64,000 bases of DNA from Pontibacter deserti (GTDB lineage: Bacteria; Bacteroidota; Bacteroidia; Cytophagales; Hymenobacteraceae), in assembly GCF_023630255.1 (NCBI RefSeq), contig NZ_JALPRS010000002.1, forward strand, positions 434,001 to 498,000. The letters are read 5' to 3'. Numbering within the stretch: the stretch's first letter is position 1; each line of letters opens with the position of its first letter. The notes below the pieces were generated by a model. It saw only the letters and a list, made by a program, of their open reading frames with translations, did not search any database and was not told the origin of the DNA. The position numbers and the translations under genes were made by a program. Shown piece by piece: positions 25,029-34,549 of the stretch.

Positions 25029-25721
25029 TTATAATTTATACTTGGCAAAAGGTGCCCAGATGGCAGTGTTCGGTAAAGGAGCACTCACAGTTATAGTTGT
25101 TTTCAGAGTAGGATGCTCGAACTGTAACTGACGGGCGTGCAGCGCTATACTTTTATCGGGCAGTGGCTGGGGTGCGCCATATTTCAGGTCACCGGCAATA
25201 GGGCAACGCATGCTGGCCAGTTGTACGCGTATCTGGTGCGGGCGACCAGTGATCGGGTTTACCTCCAGTAAGTATTTGCCTTGCTGTGTTCCCAGTAATT
25301 TATAGTTTAACTCTGAACGTGCGCCTGCCTGGTTTTCTTTAGCATAGGCTTTTGTTACGTTTTTAGATGCATCTTTTACAAGCCAGTGCACCAGTGTATT
25401 GCTTTCCTGTGGTGGTCGGTTAAGCACAACAGCCCAATAAATTTTTCTGGTTTTCTTGCTCCTGAAAAGTTCGTTGAGTCGGGTTAGGGCCTTAGACGTT
25501 TTAGCCAACAGCACTACTCCGCTAACAGGCCTGTCGAGGCGGTGTACCACACCTATAAACACATTGCCTGGCTTGTTATACTTCTGTTTAATATAATCTT
25601 TTGCCAGGTCTGCCAAGGTAATGTCGCCTGTTTCGTCGCCGTGTACCAGCAAGCCCGCAGGTTTATTTACCACCAGCACATGGTTATCCTCAAACAGGAT
25701 TTCTAATTCTTTAACTCCCAA
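25029..25721 (-). CDS. RluA-family RNA pseudouridine synthase
   Basis: 230 residues. The catalytic Asp motif is GVVHRLDRPVSGVVLLAK near residue 60, and TGRPHQIRVQLA follows. There is no N-terminal S4 domain, so it resembles RluA/TruC-type single-domain enzymes acting on rRNA or tRNA; the target base cannot be assigned. It follows panB with a 19-base gap filled by the low-complexity word described in the findings, so they are likely cotranscribed. Confidence 0.93.
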   Translation of the reverse strand: MGVKELEILFEDNHVLVVNKPAGLLVHGDETGDITLADLAKDYIKQKYNKPGNVFIGVVHRLDRPVSGVVLLAKTSKALTRLNELFRSKKTRKIYWAVVLNRPPQESNTLVHWLVKDASKNVTKAYAKENQAGARSELNYKLLGTQQGKYLLEVNPITGRPHQIRVQLASMRCPIAGDLKYGAPQPLPDKSIALHARQLQFEHPTLKTTITVSAPLPNTAIWAPFAKYKL

Positions 25722-25740
25722 ACTCTCTAACTCCTAAACT

Positions 25741-26562
25741 CTAGTACGCTTCTTCTTCGGAAGGGAAATCCCGGTTTTTTACATCCTTCACATAGTTCTG
25801 AACAGCATCGGTCATTATACTGTGCAGGTCAGCGTAGCGGCGCAGGAAACGTGGCTTAAACTCTTTTGTAATGCCCAACATATCATGAACTACCAGTACC
25901 TGGCCATCTACATGCGGGCCAGCACCAATACCAATAATCGGGATGTGTAAGGTTTCGGCAACACGCTTAGCCAGCTCAGAAGGAATCTTCTCCAGCACAA
26001 TAGCAAAGCAACCCAGCTCCTGTAGCAACTGCGCGTCTTCTATCAGTTTTTGTGCTTCGGCCTCTTCTTTAGCACGTACTGTATAGGTGCCAAATTTATA
26101 GATAGACTGTGGTGTTAATCCTAGGTGGCCCATTACTGGTACGCCTGCACTCAGAATGCGGGTAATAGATTCTTTTATCTCGGCGCCGCCTTCCAGCTTT
26201 ACACCATGTCCGCCAGACTCCTTCATGATACGAATAGCAGAGCGAAGCGCCTCTGAAGAATTGCCTTGGTAAGAACCAAACGGCATATCAACCACTACGA
26301 AAGCCCGCTTTACTGCCCTAACCACCGATTGTGCATGATATATCATCTGGTCCAGTGTAATTGGTAGGGTGGTTTCATGCCCTGCCATTACATTTGATGC
26401 CGAATCACCAACCAGCAGCACATCTACACCTGCCGCATCCAGGATAGAAGCCATTGAAAAATCGTAGGCTGTGAGCATGGATATTTTTTCGCCGCGCTCC
26501 TTCATGTTTTGCAACTGGTGCGTGGTGATCACTTTTACATCGCTTTTTTTCTGAACAGACAT
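25741..26562 (-). CDS. panB: 3-methyl-2-oxobutanoate hydroxymethyltransferase
   Basis: 273 residues from the ATG at 26560-26562, matching usual PanB length; an in-frame ATG at 26607 would add a 15-residue basic stretch. Motifs: [38 protein letters not shown] (Mg ligands), [15 protein letters not shown] and [14 protein letters not shown]. It adds a hydroxymethyl group from methylene-THF to ketoisovalerate for pantothenate and CoA. It lies between lptD and the pseudouridine synthase on the same strand. Confidence 0.97.
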   Translation of the reverse strand: MSVQKKSDVKVITTHQLQNMKERGEKISMLTAYDFSMASILDAAGVDVLLVGDSASNVMAGHETTLPITLDQMIYHAQSVVRAVKRAFVVVDMPFGSYQGNSSEALRSAIRIMKESGGHGVKLEGGAEIKESITRILSAGVPVMGHLGLTPQSIYKFGTYTVRAKEEAEAQKLIEDAQLLQELGCFAIVLEKIPSELAKRVAETLHIPIIGIGAGPHVDGQVLVVHDMLGITKEFKPRFLRRYADLHSIMTDAVQNYVKDVKNRDFPSEEEAY

Positions 26563-26608
26563 AAGCAAACCGGTATTTTTTGTAAAACTATAAAACTTCC
26601 TAAACAAT

Positions 26609-26632
26609 AACAGCCACCCGGGGGTAGCTGTT
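26609..26632 (-). terminator. Hairpin between lptD and panB
   Basis: AACAGCCACCC pairs with GGGTAGCTGTT (one mismatch) just past... upstream of panB and beyond the lptD stop direction; it may be a weak terminator or processing site separating lptD from panB. The following T-stretch is interrupted. Confidence 0.35.
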
Positions 26633-26637
26633 AAGTT

Positions 26638-29304
26638 TTATCTGAAGTTTATACCTGAAGTATAAGATCTCTTTGTGAGTCGGAGGTCGCGCAGCAGGGA
26701 TGATCTGGCATTAATTGTAATGTTATACCCCCGCTGAAAACCAAACGGGATCCAGCTTACGCTCATTTCCCAGCAGTGCAGGTCGCGGTAAATATCCAGT
26801 CGGGCACTCGATATTTTCTGATCCATGATGTCGTAGCTGGCATAGTAGCCTACTTTCCATTTATCAGTCAGGTTTACATCGCCATCTAAGCCTACAGTAT
26901 TGTTTATAGTATTTGGCTGGTTCCCAATGCCTCTGTTAAAGTTCAAGGTATAGTCAAAGCTTAACGACCACGGAATTTTAAAATCCACATAGTTTGGCTC
27001 AAACGGGTTCAGGTTCTGCTCCAGTACAGGCAGGTTATCCGGGGTAGATGTCTGGGTGCGCCGGGCCTGTGGGTTGAGGTTAGCACTCAGGTTAAGGCTG
27101 GCATTGGTTAAACGAGCCGGTTTAAATCCAGGTCCGCTTAGCAGGTAACGGTCAATGTTCCGGCCCAGAGAGTCGGTTTCGTATGGGTTAAACGATGAGT
27201 TGAAGTTAATACTCACCACTTTAAACAGGCGAGTGTTCATGTTCATCGATATCTGGCTCAGCTTTAAAGAGTCTGCTGCAAAGTTGTAGCCCCCGCGAAT
27301 ACCAAAGTTGTCGATGATGCTTACTTTCTCAAATTTCTTACCTGTCGTATCTGCTTTCGATTTAACTTTCATCTCGATGTTATTTTGCAAACCAAAGCTT
27401 AAGGCACTTTGCAGTCCGACACCAGGCGCACCAGATTCAAAGCGGCTCAATTGCTGGTAAATCGGACGTCCGTTTGCGTCATCGCCTAAATACAGGTTCT
27501 GGTAAAACCCGAAGTATGGATCGCCAAAATCCGGCTGATAGTTATAGGTGATTGATGGCCTGATCATATGACGGATGGCTTCTACACGCTTGCCGCGTAC
27601 ATACACCGTACCGTAAATGTTAGTGCTGAGCGAGGCACCTGCACTGTACTGATAAACCCTGCCAAATCTGGCAGTATCTACTTCTACCGCATTAGAATCC
27701 GGGTTATACTCATAAGTGAATTTTCTGTCAACCCAACGCTCACTATAACTCACACTTGGCGACAAGTTAAAATACTTGAACAGTTTAAAGCTACCTAAGC
27801 CAATGCTGAAATTGTGTGTTGCCGACCGGCGGCCGTTCTCCCATAAGGTAGTAAAGTCAGATAAGCTGATCGTATCCGCTTCCTCAGTTCCTCCTATAAC
27901 ATCTACACCGCCAAGGCTGTTTCTGCTCGGCTGTGTCAGGTTCGATATTTCGTTTCGGGCTGTAACGTTGTAACCTAAAGTGAAATTCTCAAACCAACGT
28001 CCGGTAGGTGTTTTCTTTGTTAACACCTCGTACAAACTCACCGACGACATACTGAAGTTTAAGTCAGGTAACACAAAGTTCATGATGCCGCCATCCGTCT
28101 GGCCCTGGTTTAGCTTTACAGTGTAGCTGAAAGGGGAGTTTTGCAGCGTTTTCTGATAAGAGATACTTGAGTTGAAGGATGCTGCCAGGTAATCGGAAGT
28201 GCGGCTGTTGCCACTGATTCGATTGTGCTGGGAGCTACCTGCGTTTACACTTGCAGTAAACCGGCCTTTTCCGGGTTTTGCTACAGGGCTGTGCGACCAC
28301 CTTACCCAAAATGTGCGCTGCGTCGGCGGAATCTGGTTTCCAAATTCATTGGTAGATTTCGATTGCTCTACATCTGCCTCGTCATTTTTAAAGTAGTTGT
28401 ATTCAAAACCGAGATTACCCTGGTAAGAGTAGCGTTTTCTGTAGTCGTTGTTAACCCGGATGTCGTAACCACCAAGCGAGTATACATCACCGGTTATAGT
28501 TGTACCTATATAATCGTTCAGAGCCAGGTAATAGCCACCGTTCATCAGGTAAAAACCACGAACTGCGTTTTCACCAAAGCTGGGTACTATAACCCCTGAA
28601 GACCGATTATTTTTAGGTGTAGGAAATAAACCGAACAGGAAACCAAGCGGTGTAGGTATATCCCCTATTACCAGGTTGAATGGTCCTGACATTACTTTGT
28701 CGTTAGGGATGGCCTTTATCTTACCGGCATTTATATAAAAGTGCGGGTGTGCCAGGTTACAGGTTGTATACTTGTTGTGCAGCCCGAAAAATTCATTGGC
28801 CTCATTCTTTTTTACCACCTCAGAGTGTATATAACCTTCGCCTTGCTGCGTTACTACTTCAGCAATGCGGCCACGTTTGGTTTTATAGTTGTAGGCAATG
28901 CGTTTGGCTGAGTACGTTTCGGCGCCATCGGCAAAAACCGGCACACCAATATCCTTACCTGTAGAGTCTTTAAGAGAAGTAGCGGTTAAAGAGTTAGTCT
29001 CGTAATCGATCTGGATATAGGCAGCCTCCAGCGACATAGTGCCATAGTTGATCTTGGCTTCGCCGTATAGGTGAACCACTTTGCGGGCTACTTCAAACTG
29101 TATGGAGTCTCTGGCAGAATATTTGATTGTCGTTTCAATGTCGCCTTTCGGGGCCGACAGGTTAACTGAATCTTGCTTGATTGTGTCTTGTGGCGTGTTA
29201 GACACTGGCCGAAGAGCACGTGTAGGTATACGCTGACCTGTCACCAGCAAGGGAGAAAGTACGGCAAACTGCAGCAGCAGTAAAATTGTCAAAATGTGTC
29301 GCAA
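26638..29304 (-). CDS. lptD: LptD-like LPS/outer-membrane assembly protein
   Basis: 888 residues. After a signal peptide, an OstA/LptA-like N-terminal domain is recognisable (IKYSARDSIQFEVARKVV, LYGEAKINYGTMSLEAAYI). The rest is a large beta-barrel with alternating aromatic strands, including FGLFPTPKNNRSSGVIVPSF (barrel entry typical of LptD) and a C-terminal strand ending in Phe-Arg. It should insert LPS into the outer leaflet with LptE. It is divergent from an amidase and MCE-protein pair, making a small envelope locus, and panB follows downstream. Confidence 0.9.
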   Translation of the reverse strand: MRHILTILLLLQFAVLSPLLVTGQRIPTRALRPVSNTPQDTIKQDSVNLSAPKGDIETTIKYSARDSIQFEVARKVVHLYGEAKINYGTMSLEAAYIQIDYETNSLTATSLKDSTGKDIGVPVFADGAETYSAKRIAYNYKTKRGRIAEVVTQQGEGYIHSEVVKKNEANEFFGLHNKYTTCNLAHPHFYINAGKIKAIPNDKVMSGPFNLVIGDIPTPLGFLFGLFPTPKNNRSSGVIVPSFGENAVRGFYLMNGGYYLALNDYIGTTITGDVYSLGGYDIRVNNDYRKRYSYQGNLGFEYNYFKNDEADVEQSKSTNEFGNQIPPTQRTFWVRWSHSPVAKPGKGRFTASVNAGSSQHNRISGNSRTSDYLAASFNSSISYQKTLQNSPFSYTVKLNQGQTDGGIMNFVLPDLNFSMSSVSLYEVLTKKTPTGRWFENFTLGYNVTARNEISNLTQPSRNSLGGVDVIGGTEEADTISLSDFTTLWENGRRSATHNFSIGLGSFKLFKYFNLSPSVSYSERWVDRKFTYEYNPDSNAVEVDTARFGRVYQYSAGASLSTNIYGTVYVRGKRVEAIRHMIRPSITYNYQPDFGDPYFGFYQNLYLGDDANGRPIYQQLSRFESGAPGVGLQSALSFGLQNNIEMKVKSKADTTGKKFEKVSIIDNFGIRGGYNFAADSLKLSQISMNMNTRLFKVVSINFNSSFNPYETDSLGRNIDRYLLSGPGFKPARLTNASLNLSANLNPQARRTQTSTPDNLPVLEQNLNPFEPNYVDFKIPWSLSFDYTLNFNRGIGNQPNTINNTVGLDGDVNLTDKWKVGYYASYDIMDQKISSARLDIYRDLHCWEMSVSWIPFGFQRGYNITINARSSLLRDLRLTKRSYTSGINFR

Positions 29305-29341
29305 CTTCTTCAGACTTCCCTAAAGTTTTATTTAATTTGTA

Positions 29342-29349
29342 CAAAGTTA
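29342..29349 (-). promoter_or_regulatory. Candidate -7 element for lptD
   Basis: Minus-strand TAACTTTG matches TAnnTTTG, 37 bases before the lptD start, in the 73-base divergent gap. Confidence 0.35.
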
Positions 29350-29377
29350 TTGTTTTAGCTTTTAACTAACGAGCGTT

Positions 29378-30160
29378 GTGAGAAATATTGTTACTGTTTC
29401 AGTTTTAGCCCTGGTATTCTTCTTTCTTTCATCCAATAAGCTAGAATACCGAAACGACTATAGAGTTCGCACTGTGGTAATAGACGCTGGCCACGGCGGT
29501 AAGGATAATGGCTGTAATGGCAAAGTATCGCATGAAGCAGATGTTGCTTTAAGCCTTGCCTTGCAGGTAGGCAAACTTATTGAGACGAACCTACCGGATG
29601 TAAAGGTGGTGTATACCCGTAAAACGGATACGTTTGTGGAGCTTATAGACCGTGCCGGCATTGCGAACAAGAACAACGCAGATCTTTTTATTTCTATTCA
29701 CCTGAACTCAGGGCCTCCGGCTGCTTATGGCACAGAGACCTACTCCATGGGACTTCATACCTCAAAAGGTAACCTTGATGTTGCCAAACGTGAGAACTCG
29801 GTAATCCTGCACGAAGATAACTATAAACAGAACTATGGTGGTTTCGATCCGAACTCCCCGCAAAGCCATATTTTATTTACCCTGCACCAGAGCGCTTACA
29901 TGGATAACAGCCTGCGTTTTGCCCAGAAAGTAGAAAATGAATTTAAACATAGAGTTGGCCGCAGCAGCCGTGGTGTAAAGCAAGCCGGTTTCCTGGTACT
30001 CTGGAAATCCTATATGCCTAGTGTGCTGATAGAGTGTGGCTTCCTTACAAACCCTACTGAAGAAAAATTTCTTAACGATAAAACGGGGCAATCGTATATG
30101 GCTTCAGGTATATATCGCGCTTTCAAGGATTATAAGAGAGAACTGGAAGCTATGAACTAA
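29378..30160 (+). CDS. N-acetylmuramoyl-L-alanine amidase (Amidase_3)
   Basis: 260 residues. A signal anchor (ALVFFFLSSN) precedes the zinc amidase domain: VVIDAGHGGKDNGC (first His), HEADVALSLAL (Glu), FISIHLNSGPP (His) and the catalytic LIECGFLTNPTEE. It cleaves the stem peptide from glycan strands in the periplasm, for daughter-cell separation or turnover. GTG start at 29378. The MCE gene begins 21 bases after its stop, so they form one unit, divergent from lptD. Confidence 0.95.
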   Translation: MRNIVTVSVLALVFFFLSSNKLEYRNDYRVRTVVIDAGHGGKDNGCNGKVSHEADVALSLALQVGKLIETNLPDVKVVYTRKTDTFVELIDRAGIANKNNADLFISIHLNSGPPAAYGTETYSMGLHTSKGNLDVAKRENSVILHEDNYKQNYGGFDPNSPQSHILFTLHQSAYMDNSLRFAQKVENEFKHRVGRSSRGVKQAGFLVLWKSYMPSVLIECGFLTNPTEEKFLNDKTGQSYMASGIYRAFKDYKRELEAMN

Positions 30161-30181
30161 TAGTGTACCTAACACCCCTAC

Positions 30182-31240
30182 GTGAAAATAAGAAAAGAAA
30201 TAAAAGTTGCGCTGCTTGGAATAGTAGCACTTGTAATACTATACTTCGGGTTCAAGTTCCTGAAAGGGGCTGAGCTGTTCTCCGATACCAGGACCTTCTA
30301 CGTGGTGTATAATAACGTAGACGGCCTTACTGCCTCTAACCCTGTTATGCTGAATGGCGTGCAGGTAGGCTCTGTGCAGGAACTGAAGCTTATGCCTAAG
30401 GAGCACAATCATATCCTTGTCTCTATAGAAGTGCAGGAAGATCTGCAGATCGGTGATTCAACTATAGCTGCACTTGCCAGCTCAGACCTTTTAGGTAGCA
30501 AAGCCATTACCTTATACTTAGGCAACAGCAAAAAAATGTACAAAGGCGGGGAACGCCTGATCCCGTTCAACGAAAAAAGTATAGCTGATATGCTTTCGTC
30601 TAAGGCAGTACCGGTTATAGATAAGGTAGATACCACCTTAGCACGCGTTAACCGCCTGCTCGACAGCGAAGCCAAACAAAACATACAGCTTATACTTGCC
30701 AATACTCAGGCTACTACAGAGGCTCTGAATCAGATGCTGCGTGCTAACCAGCGCAATATTAACGATATAACTACCAATACAAACAGGCTTATGGCATCGC
30801 TGGTGAAAACGCAGCGCCACATAGACCGTGTAGCCCTGAACATGGCTGAAATTACCGATACCCTAAAACGCGCAGAGGTAAATAAGCTGGTAGACAATGC
30901 CAACAAAGCCGTAATGGAGATGCAGCAGACAGTTGCTAAACTAAATTCTAACCAGGGTTCTATGGGTAAGCTGATGAACGATGATGTGCTGTATGAAAAT
31001 ATGGCCCGCTCTACGGAGGCACTTAACATGTTGCTGCGCGATATTCAGGCGTACCCGAAACGTTATGTACAGTTCTCGCTGATTGGCAGAAAAGACAAGT
31101 ATAAAGTAGATGCTACAGGCCGTGTAATAACACTGGAGGAAGTGAAAGAGATGCAGGATGAGAACCCGGATGAGTTCAGAAGACCTGTGCCGGATACACT
31201 TAAAGTCCCGTTAAAAACGGATACAACAAAATCTAAATAA
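30182..31240 (+). CDS. MlaD/MCE family protein
   Basis: 352 residues: N-terminal signal anchor (KVALLGIVALVILYFGFKFL), one MCE domain (VVYNNVDGLTASNPVMLNGV, VGSVQELKL) to about residue 115, then a long helical region with repeated polar heptads (NINDITTNTNRLMASL) and a polar Pro/Thr/Lys tail. MCE proteins carry phospholipid between inner and outer membranes as periplasmic rings joined to an ABC transporter. The MlaE/MlaF partners are not next to it. GTG start, coupled to the amidase gene. Confidence 0.92.
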   Translation: MKIRKEIKVALLGIVALVILYFGFKFLKGAELFSDTRTFYVVYNNVDGLTASNPVMLNGVQVGSVQELKLMPKEHNHILVSIEVQEDLQIGDSTIAALASSDLLGSKAITLYLGNSKKMYKGGERLIPFNEKSIADMLSSKAVPVIDKVDTTLARVNRLLDSEAKQNIQLILANTQATTEALNQMLRANQRNINDITTNTNRLMASLVKTQRHIDRVALNMAEITDTLKRAEVNKLVDNANKAVMEMQQTVAKLNSNQGSMGKLMNDDVLYENMARSTEALNMLLRDIQAYPKRYVQFSLIGRKDKYKVDATGRVITLEEVKEMQDENPDEFRRPVPDTLKVPLKTDTTKSK

Positions 31241-31255
31241 GGCTATATAAAATTG

Positions 31256-31263
31256 TATATTTG
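31256..31263 (+). promoter_or_regulatory. Candidate -7 element for the carboxylase gene
   Basis: TATATTTG, a perfect TAnnTTTG, 62 bases before the start. A small hairpin (TCCGCTTTCTGGGCGGA, 31269-31285) with a T-run after it follows directly, which could end the MCE transcript or attenuate this one. Confidence 0.4.
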
Positions 31264-31325
31264 TGAAATCCGCTTTCTGGGCGGATTTTTCTTTGTAAGT
31301 CCCTAATTACAAACCTACACCCTTC

Positions 31326-32954
31326 ATGGATATCGAATTCAATAAAAACGAAGACTCCTTAAAACAGCTTACCTTTCAGCTTAAATCAAAACTAAAAAAA
31401 GTTTACCTGGGCGGTGGTGAAAAACGCATCGAGAAAGAGCACGAAAAAGGCAAGATGACTGCCCGTGAGCGTATTGCTTACCTGCTTGATGAGGGCACTG
31501 AGTTCCTGGAGATGGGTGCTTTTGCAGGCGATGGTATGTACCCTGAAGTTGGTGGCTGCCCGAGCGGCGGCGTGGTTACAGGTATTGGTTACATTAAAGG
31601 TCGTCAGTGCGTGGTAGTTGCCAACGATGCCACCGTTAAAGCCGGTGCCTGGTTCCCGATAACGGCCAAGAAAAACCTGCGTGCCCAGGAGATATCCATC
31701 GAAAATAAACTGCCTATAGTTTACCTTGTAGATAGTGCCGGCGTGTTTTTGCCGATGCAGAACGAAATCTTCCCCGATAAAGAGCACTTTGGCCGCATGT
31801 TCCGGAACAACGCGGTAATGAGCTCGATGGGTATAGTTCAGATTGCTGCCATTATGGGGAGTTGTGTGGCCGGTGGTGCATATTTGCCCATCATGAGCGA
31901 CGAAGCCCTTATAGTTGAGGGTACTGGTTCTGTATTCTTAGGTGGTTCATACTTAGTAAAATCTGCCATCGGCGAAACGATTGATAACGAAACACTGGGC
32001 GGTGCAACCACGCATTGTGAAATATCCGGTGTAACAGACTATAAATGCAAAGACGATAAAGAAGCGCTGGATCACATCCGCACTATTTTCGATAAGCTGG
32101 GTGATAACCCGAAAGCTGGTTTCAGCCGCGTAGAGCCTGCTGCTCCAAAACTAAATGAGCAGGAAATTTACGGTATACTGCCAGCCGACCGTGTGAAACC
32201 TTACGACATGATGGACATCATCCTGCGTCTGGTAGATAACTCGGAGTTCGAACCCTATAAAGAACTATATGGTCAGTCGCTGATTTGCGGGTTGGGACGA
32301 ATTGATGGCTGGGCCGTAGGTATAGTTGCCAACCAGCGCAAGATCGTTAAAAGCAAGAAAGGCGAAATGCAGATGGGCGGCGTAATTTACTCCGACTCAG
32401 CTGACAAAGCTGCCCGCTTTATCATGAACTGCAACCAGAAAAAGATTCCGCTTGTGTTTCTGCAGGACGTATCCGGTTTTATGGTGGGTAGCAAGGCCGA
32501 GCACGGCGGTATTATTAAGGATGGTGCTAAAATGGTGAATGCTATGGCAAACTCGGTGGTGCCTAAGTTCACGATTATAGTTGGTAACAGCTATGGTGCC
32601 GGTAACTATGCCATGTGCGGCAAAGCCTACGATCCGCGCCTGATCTATTCGTGGCCAACAGCCCAGCTTGCGGTAATGAGTGGTGCAGCGGCTGCCAAAA
32701 CATTGCTTCAGATTCAGGTATCGGCATTAAAAGCAAAAGGCGAAGAAATTACACCGGAAGCAGAACAGGAGTTATTGGAGCGCATTACGGCAAAGTATAA
32801 CGAAGAACTGTCACCTTATTACGCGGCGGCTCGTTTATGGGTAGATGGCATCATTGATCCGCTTGAAACCCGAAAAGTAATATCAATGGGTATTGAAGCC
32901 GCTAACCACGCACCTATAGAGAAGCCATATAACGTAGGTGTGATACAGACGTGA
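31326..32954 (+). CDS. Acyl-CoA carboxylase beta subunit (carboxyltransferase)
   Basis: 542 residues, full length for propionyl-/methylcrotonyl-CoA carboxylase beta chains. Carboxyltransferase N and C halves are clear: YLVDSAGVFLPMQNEIF, VAGGAYLPIMSDEAL, GLGRIDGWAVGIVANQ, FLQDVSGFMVGSKAEHGGI and GNSYGAGNYAMCGKAYDP. It moves CO2 from biotin to an acyl-CoA. The AYDPRLIYSWP and MCC-like Q/E-rich details fit several substrates; together with MutA/B and MeaB in this window, propionyl-CoA is the best guess, with methylcrotonyl-CoA as the alternative. The biotin carboxylase partner is not nearby. Confidence 0.93.
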   Translation: MDIEFNKNEDSLKQLTFQLKSKLKKVYLGGGEKRIEKEHEKGKMTARERIAYLLDEGTEFLEMGAFAGDGMYPEVGGCPSGGVVTGIGYIKGRQCVVVANDATVKAGAWFPITAKKNLRAQEISIENKLPIVYLVDSAGVFLPMQNEIFPDKEHFGRMFRNNAVMSSMGIVQIAAIMGSCVAGGAYLPIMSDEALIVEGTGSVFLGGSYLVKSAIGETIDNETLGGATTHCEISGVTDYKCKDDKEALDHIRTIFDKLGDNPKAGFSRVEPAAPKLNEQEIYGILPADRVKPYDMMDIILRLVDNSEFEPYKELYGQSLICGLGRIDGWAVGIVANQRKIVKSKKGEMQMGGVIYSDSADKAARFIMNCNQKKIPLVFLQDVSGFMVGSKAEHGGIIKDGAKMVNAMANSVVPKFTIIVGNSYGAGNYAMCGKAYDPRLIYSWPTAQLAVMSGAAAAKTLLQIQVSALKAKGEEITPEAEQELLERITAKYNEELSPYYAAARLWVDGIIDPLETRKVISMGIEAANHAPIEKPYNVGVIQT

Positions 32955-32976
32955 TTTAGGAAAATTAAAAATTATG

Positions 32977-33050
32977 AATTAGAAATTAGAAGTTGATGTG
33001 TGACAGAAGCTTATAGTAGTTTTAATCTCAATCATTTCTAATTTCTAATT
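32977..33050. repeat. AT-rich inverted repeat in gap
   Basis: AATTAGAAATTAGAA (32977-32991) and its exact complement (33036-33050), 44 bases apart, in the gap between the carboxylase and SirB1-like genes. Low-complexity word, with diverged extra copies on either side. Confidence 0.6.
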
Positions 33051-33074
33051 TTTCATTTCTAATTAAAGCATACA

Positions 33075-33926
33075 TTGACTAAGAAGGAAATAAAGGCGCT
33101 TATCTCGCTGTTGGATGATTCGGATTATGAGGTAGCGTCGCATGTTGAGAAGAAGATAATTTCGCTGGGGGAAGGGGCAATTCCTTTGCTGGAAGAGGAG
33201 TGGGAAGAAACTCTGAACACTGATCTGCAGAAAAAGATCGAAGACCTTATCCACGACATGCAGTTTAACGGGCTGTTGCACCGTTTGCAGCACTGGAAAG
33301 AAGAAGGCGGCACCGATCTGCTGAAAGGGATGTGGCTGGTGAATTCTTACCTCTACCCTGATGTAGATTATGCAAGCATCTCCAAAATTATGGACCAGCT
33401 ATACTTTGATGCCTGGACCCATATGAAGGATGACATGCATCCTTACGACCAGATAAAGTCACTGAACAATGTGCTGTTCCGGGAGAAGAAGTTTACGGCC
33501 AATACCAAGAATTTCCATTCGCCATCAAACTCCATGCTGCACCTGGCCCTGGAAACCAAACGCGGCAACCCGCTTACGCTTTGCGTTATTTACATGGTAA
33601 TTGCACAACGCCTGGGCTTTCCGGTGTATGGGGTAAACCTGCCCAACCTGTTTATACTTACCTATAAAATGGACGGGGTGCAGTTCTACATCAACGTTTA
33701 CAACAAAGGGCTTATACTTTCCAAAGCGGATATCGATAACTATATTCTGCAGCTGAACCTGAACCCGGTTGATATTTTTTACGAACCGACTTCCAACCTC
33801 GAGATCATCAAACGCGCTTTACGTAACTTAGCCTTTTCCTTCGAGAAAATGAAAGACCTCGAAAAAGCCACCGAAGTAACCAAACTGCTCACTGCCATCA
33901 CGGATGATGATCCGGCTATTCAGTAG
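33075..33926 (+). CDS. SirB1-like transglutaminase-fold protein
   Basis: 283 residues, cytoplasmic. An N-terminal HEAT-like piece (KKEIKALISLLDDSDYEVAS) precedes the SirB1_N domain: NVLFREKKFTANTKNFHSPS, LALETKRGNPLTLCVIYMVI (Cys of the transglutaminase-like triad) and FPVYGVNLPNLFIL. Function is unknown; family members are near-universal in Proteobacteria and Bacteroidota. The TTG at 33075 is used because it gives the conserved N-terminus and there is no ATG close by. Confidence 0.88.
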   Translation: MTKKEIKALISLLDDSDYEVASHVEKKIISLGEGAIPLLEEEWEETLNTDLQKKIEDLIHDMQFNGLLHRLQHWKEEGGTDLLKGMWLVNSYLYPDVDYASISKIMDQLYFDAWTHMKDDMHPYDQIKSLNNVLFREKKFTANTKNFHSPSNSMLHLALETKRGNPLTLCVIYMVIAQRLGFPVYGVNLPNLFILTYKMDGVQFYINVYNKGLILSKADIDNYILQLNLNPVDIFYEPTSNLEIIKRALRNLAFSFEKMKDLEKATEVTKLLTAITDDDPAIQ

Positions 33927-33931
33927 GTGAG

Positions 33932-34132
33932 ATGAAAATAGCTTTAAATATCTTGTTAGTAATTCTTATCCTGTTAACCTTAGCAAATTCATTGTTTTGG
34001 CTTATGCTTACGGCTTCAGGACATAACATACCTGAAAGAACTACCAATTATATAGGATTGATTTACTTGAGTTTAGGATTATCAATTATTATAGTAATAA
34101 GTTATAAAAGAAGGTATAAGAAGAATGTATAA
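33932..34132 (+). CDS. Small two-span membrane protein
   Basis: 66 residues starting five bases after the SirB1-like stop: hydrophobic segments at 2-26 and 40-58, then a basic tail KRRYKKNV. AT-rich, unrecognised. Spacing suggests cotranscription. Confidence 0.55.
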   Translation: MKIALNILLVILILLTLANSLFWLMLTASGHNIPERTTNYIGLIYLSLGLSIIIVISYKRRYKKNV

Positions 34133-34175
34133 ACTGTTGATAGGTAATAAGCTTAACAACTTTACGTCTTGATAA

Positions 34176-34421
34176 ATGGAATACTATTGGGATACCTTCC
34201 AAGAATTTATTAAAAAACTAGAAACTCAAAAGCACTTCGAATTAGTAGAAGAATTGGAAGATGCCCAAAAGTATGTTAATGGATTAACAGATGGCTGGTA
34301 TGAATTTCTTAATAAACTCAAAGTAATATATGACCAATCTAGCCATGTATTAGCAAAGGACGATTCAGATAAGCTCAAGTACTTGGTCGAGAGTATAGAT
34401 AGCATGTTGAATAACAGATAA
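34176..34421 (+). CDS. Small hypothetical protein
   Basis: 81 residues, soluble and helical, acidic with aromatic N-terminus (MEYYWDTFQEFIKKLE, then DGWYEFLNKLKVIYDQ). No family recognised. AT-rich like the 66-residue gene before it; its size and charge recall immunity or antitoxin proteins, but no toxin partner is visible, so that is only a remark. Confidence 0.55.
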   Translation: MEYYWDTFQEFIKKLETQKHFELVEELEDAQKYVNGLTDGWYEFLNKLKVIYDQSSHVLAKDDSDKLKYLVESIDSMLNNR

Positions 34422-34481
34422 CCATCTGCCGTTGTTGGTGTTTTCACTAACAACTATAATATAATCCTATACTCCTTGCTG

Positions 34482-34536
34482 GTATAAAACACAGAAGCCG
34501 CTCTTAAATGCTAAGAGCGGCTTCTGTGTTTTATAC
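34482..34536. terminator. Bidirectional terminator with 25-bp perfect stem
   Basis: 34482-34506 pairs perfectly with 34512-34536 (core AGAAGCCGCTCTTA), loop AATGC, between convergent small hypothetical and redoxin genes. It includes GTATAAAAC/GTTTTATAC ends. Confidence 0.85.
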
Positions 34537-34549
34537 TTCAAACTATAAG

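Noticed and set aside
34176-34421. Antitoxin or immunity gene
   Set aside because: Small acidic helical product, but no toxin-like partner or recognisable motif nearby; left as hypothetical.
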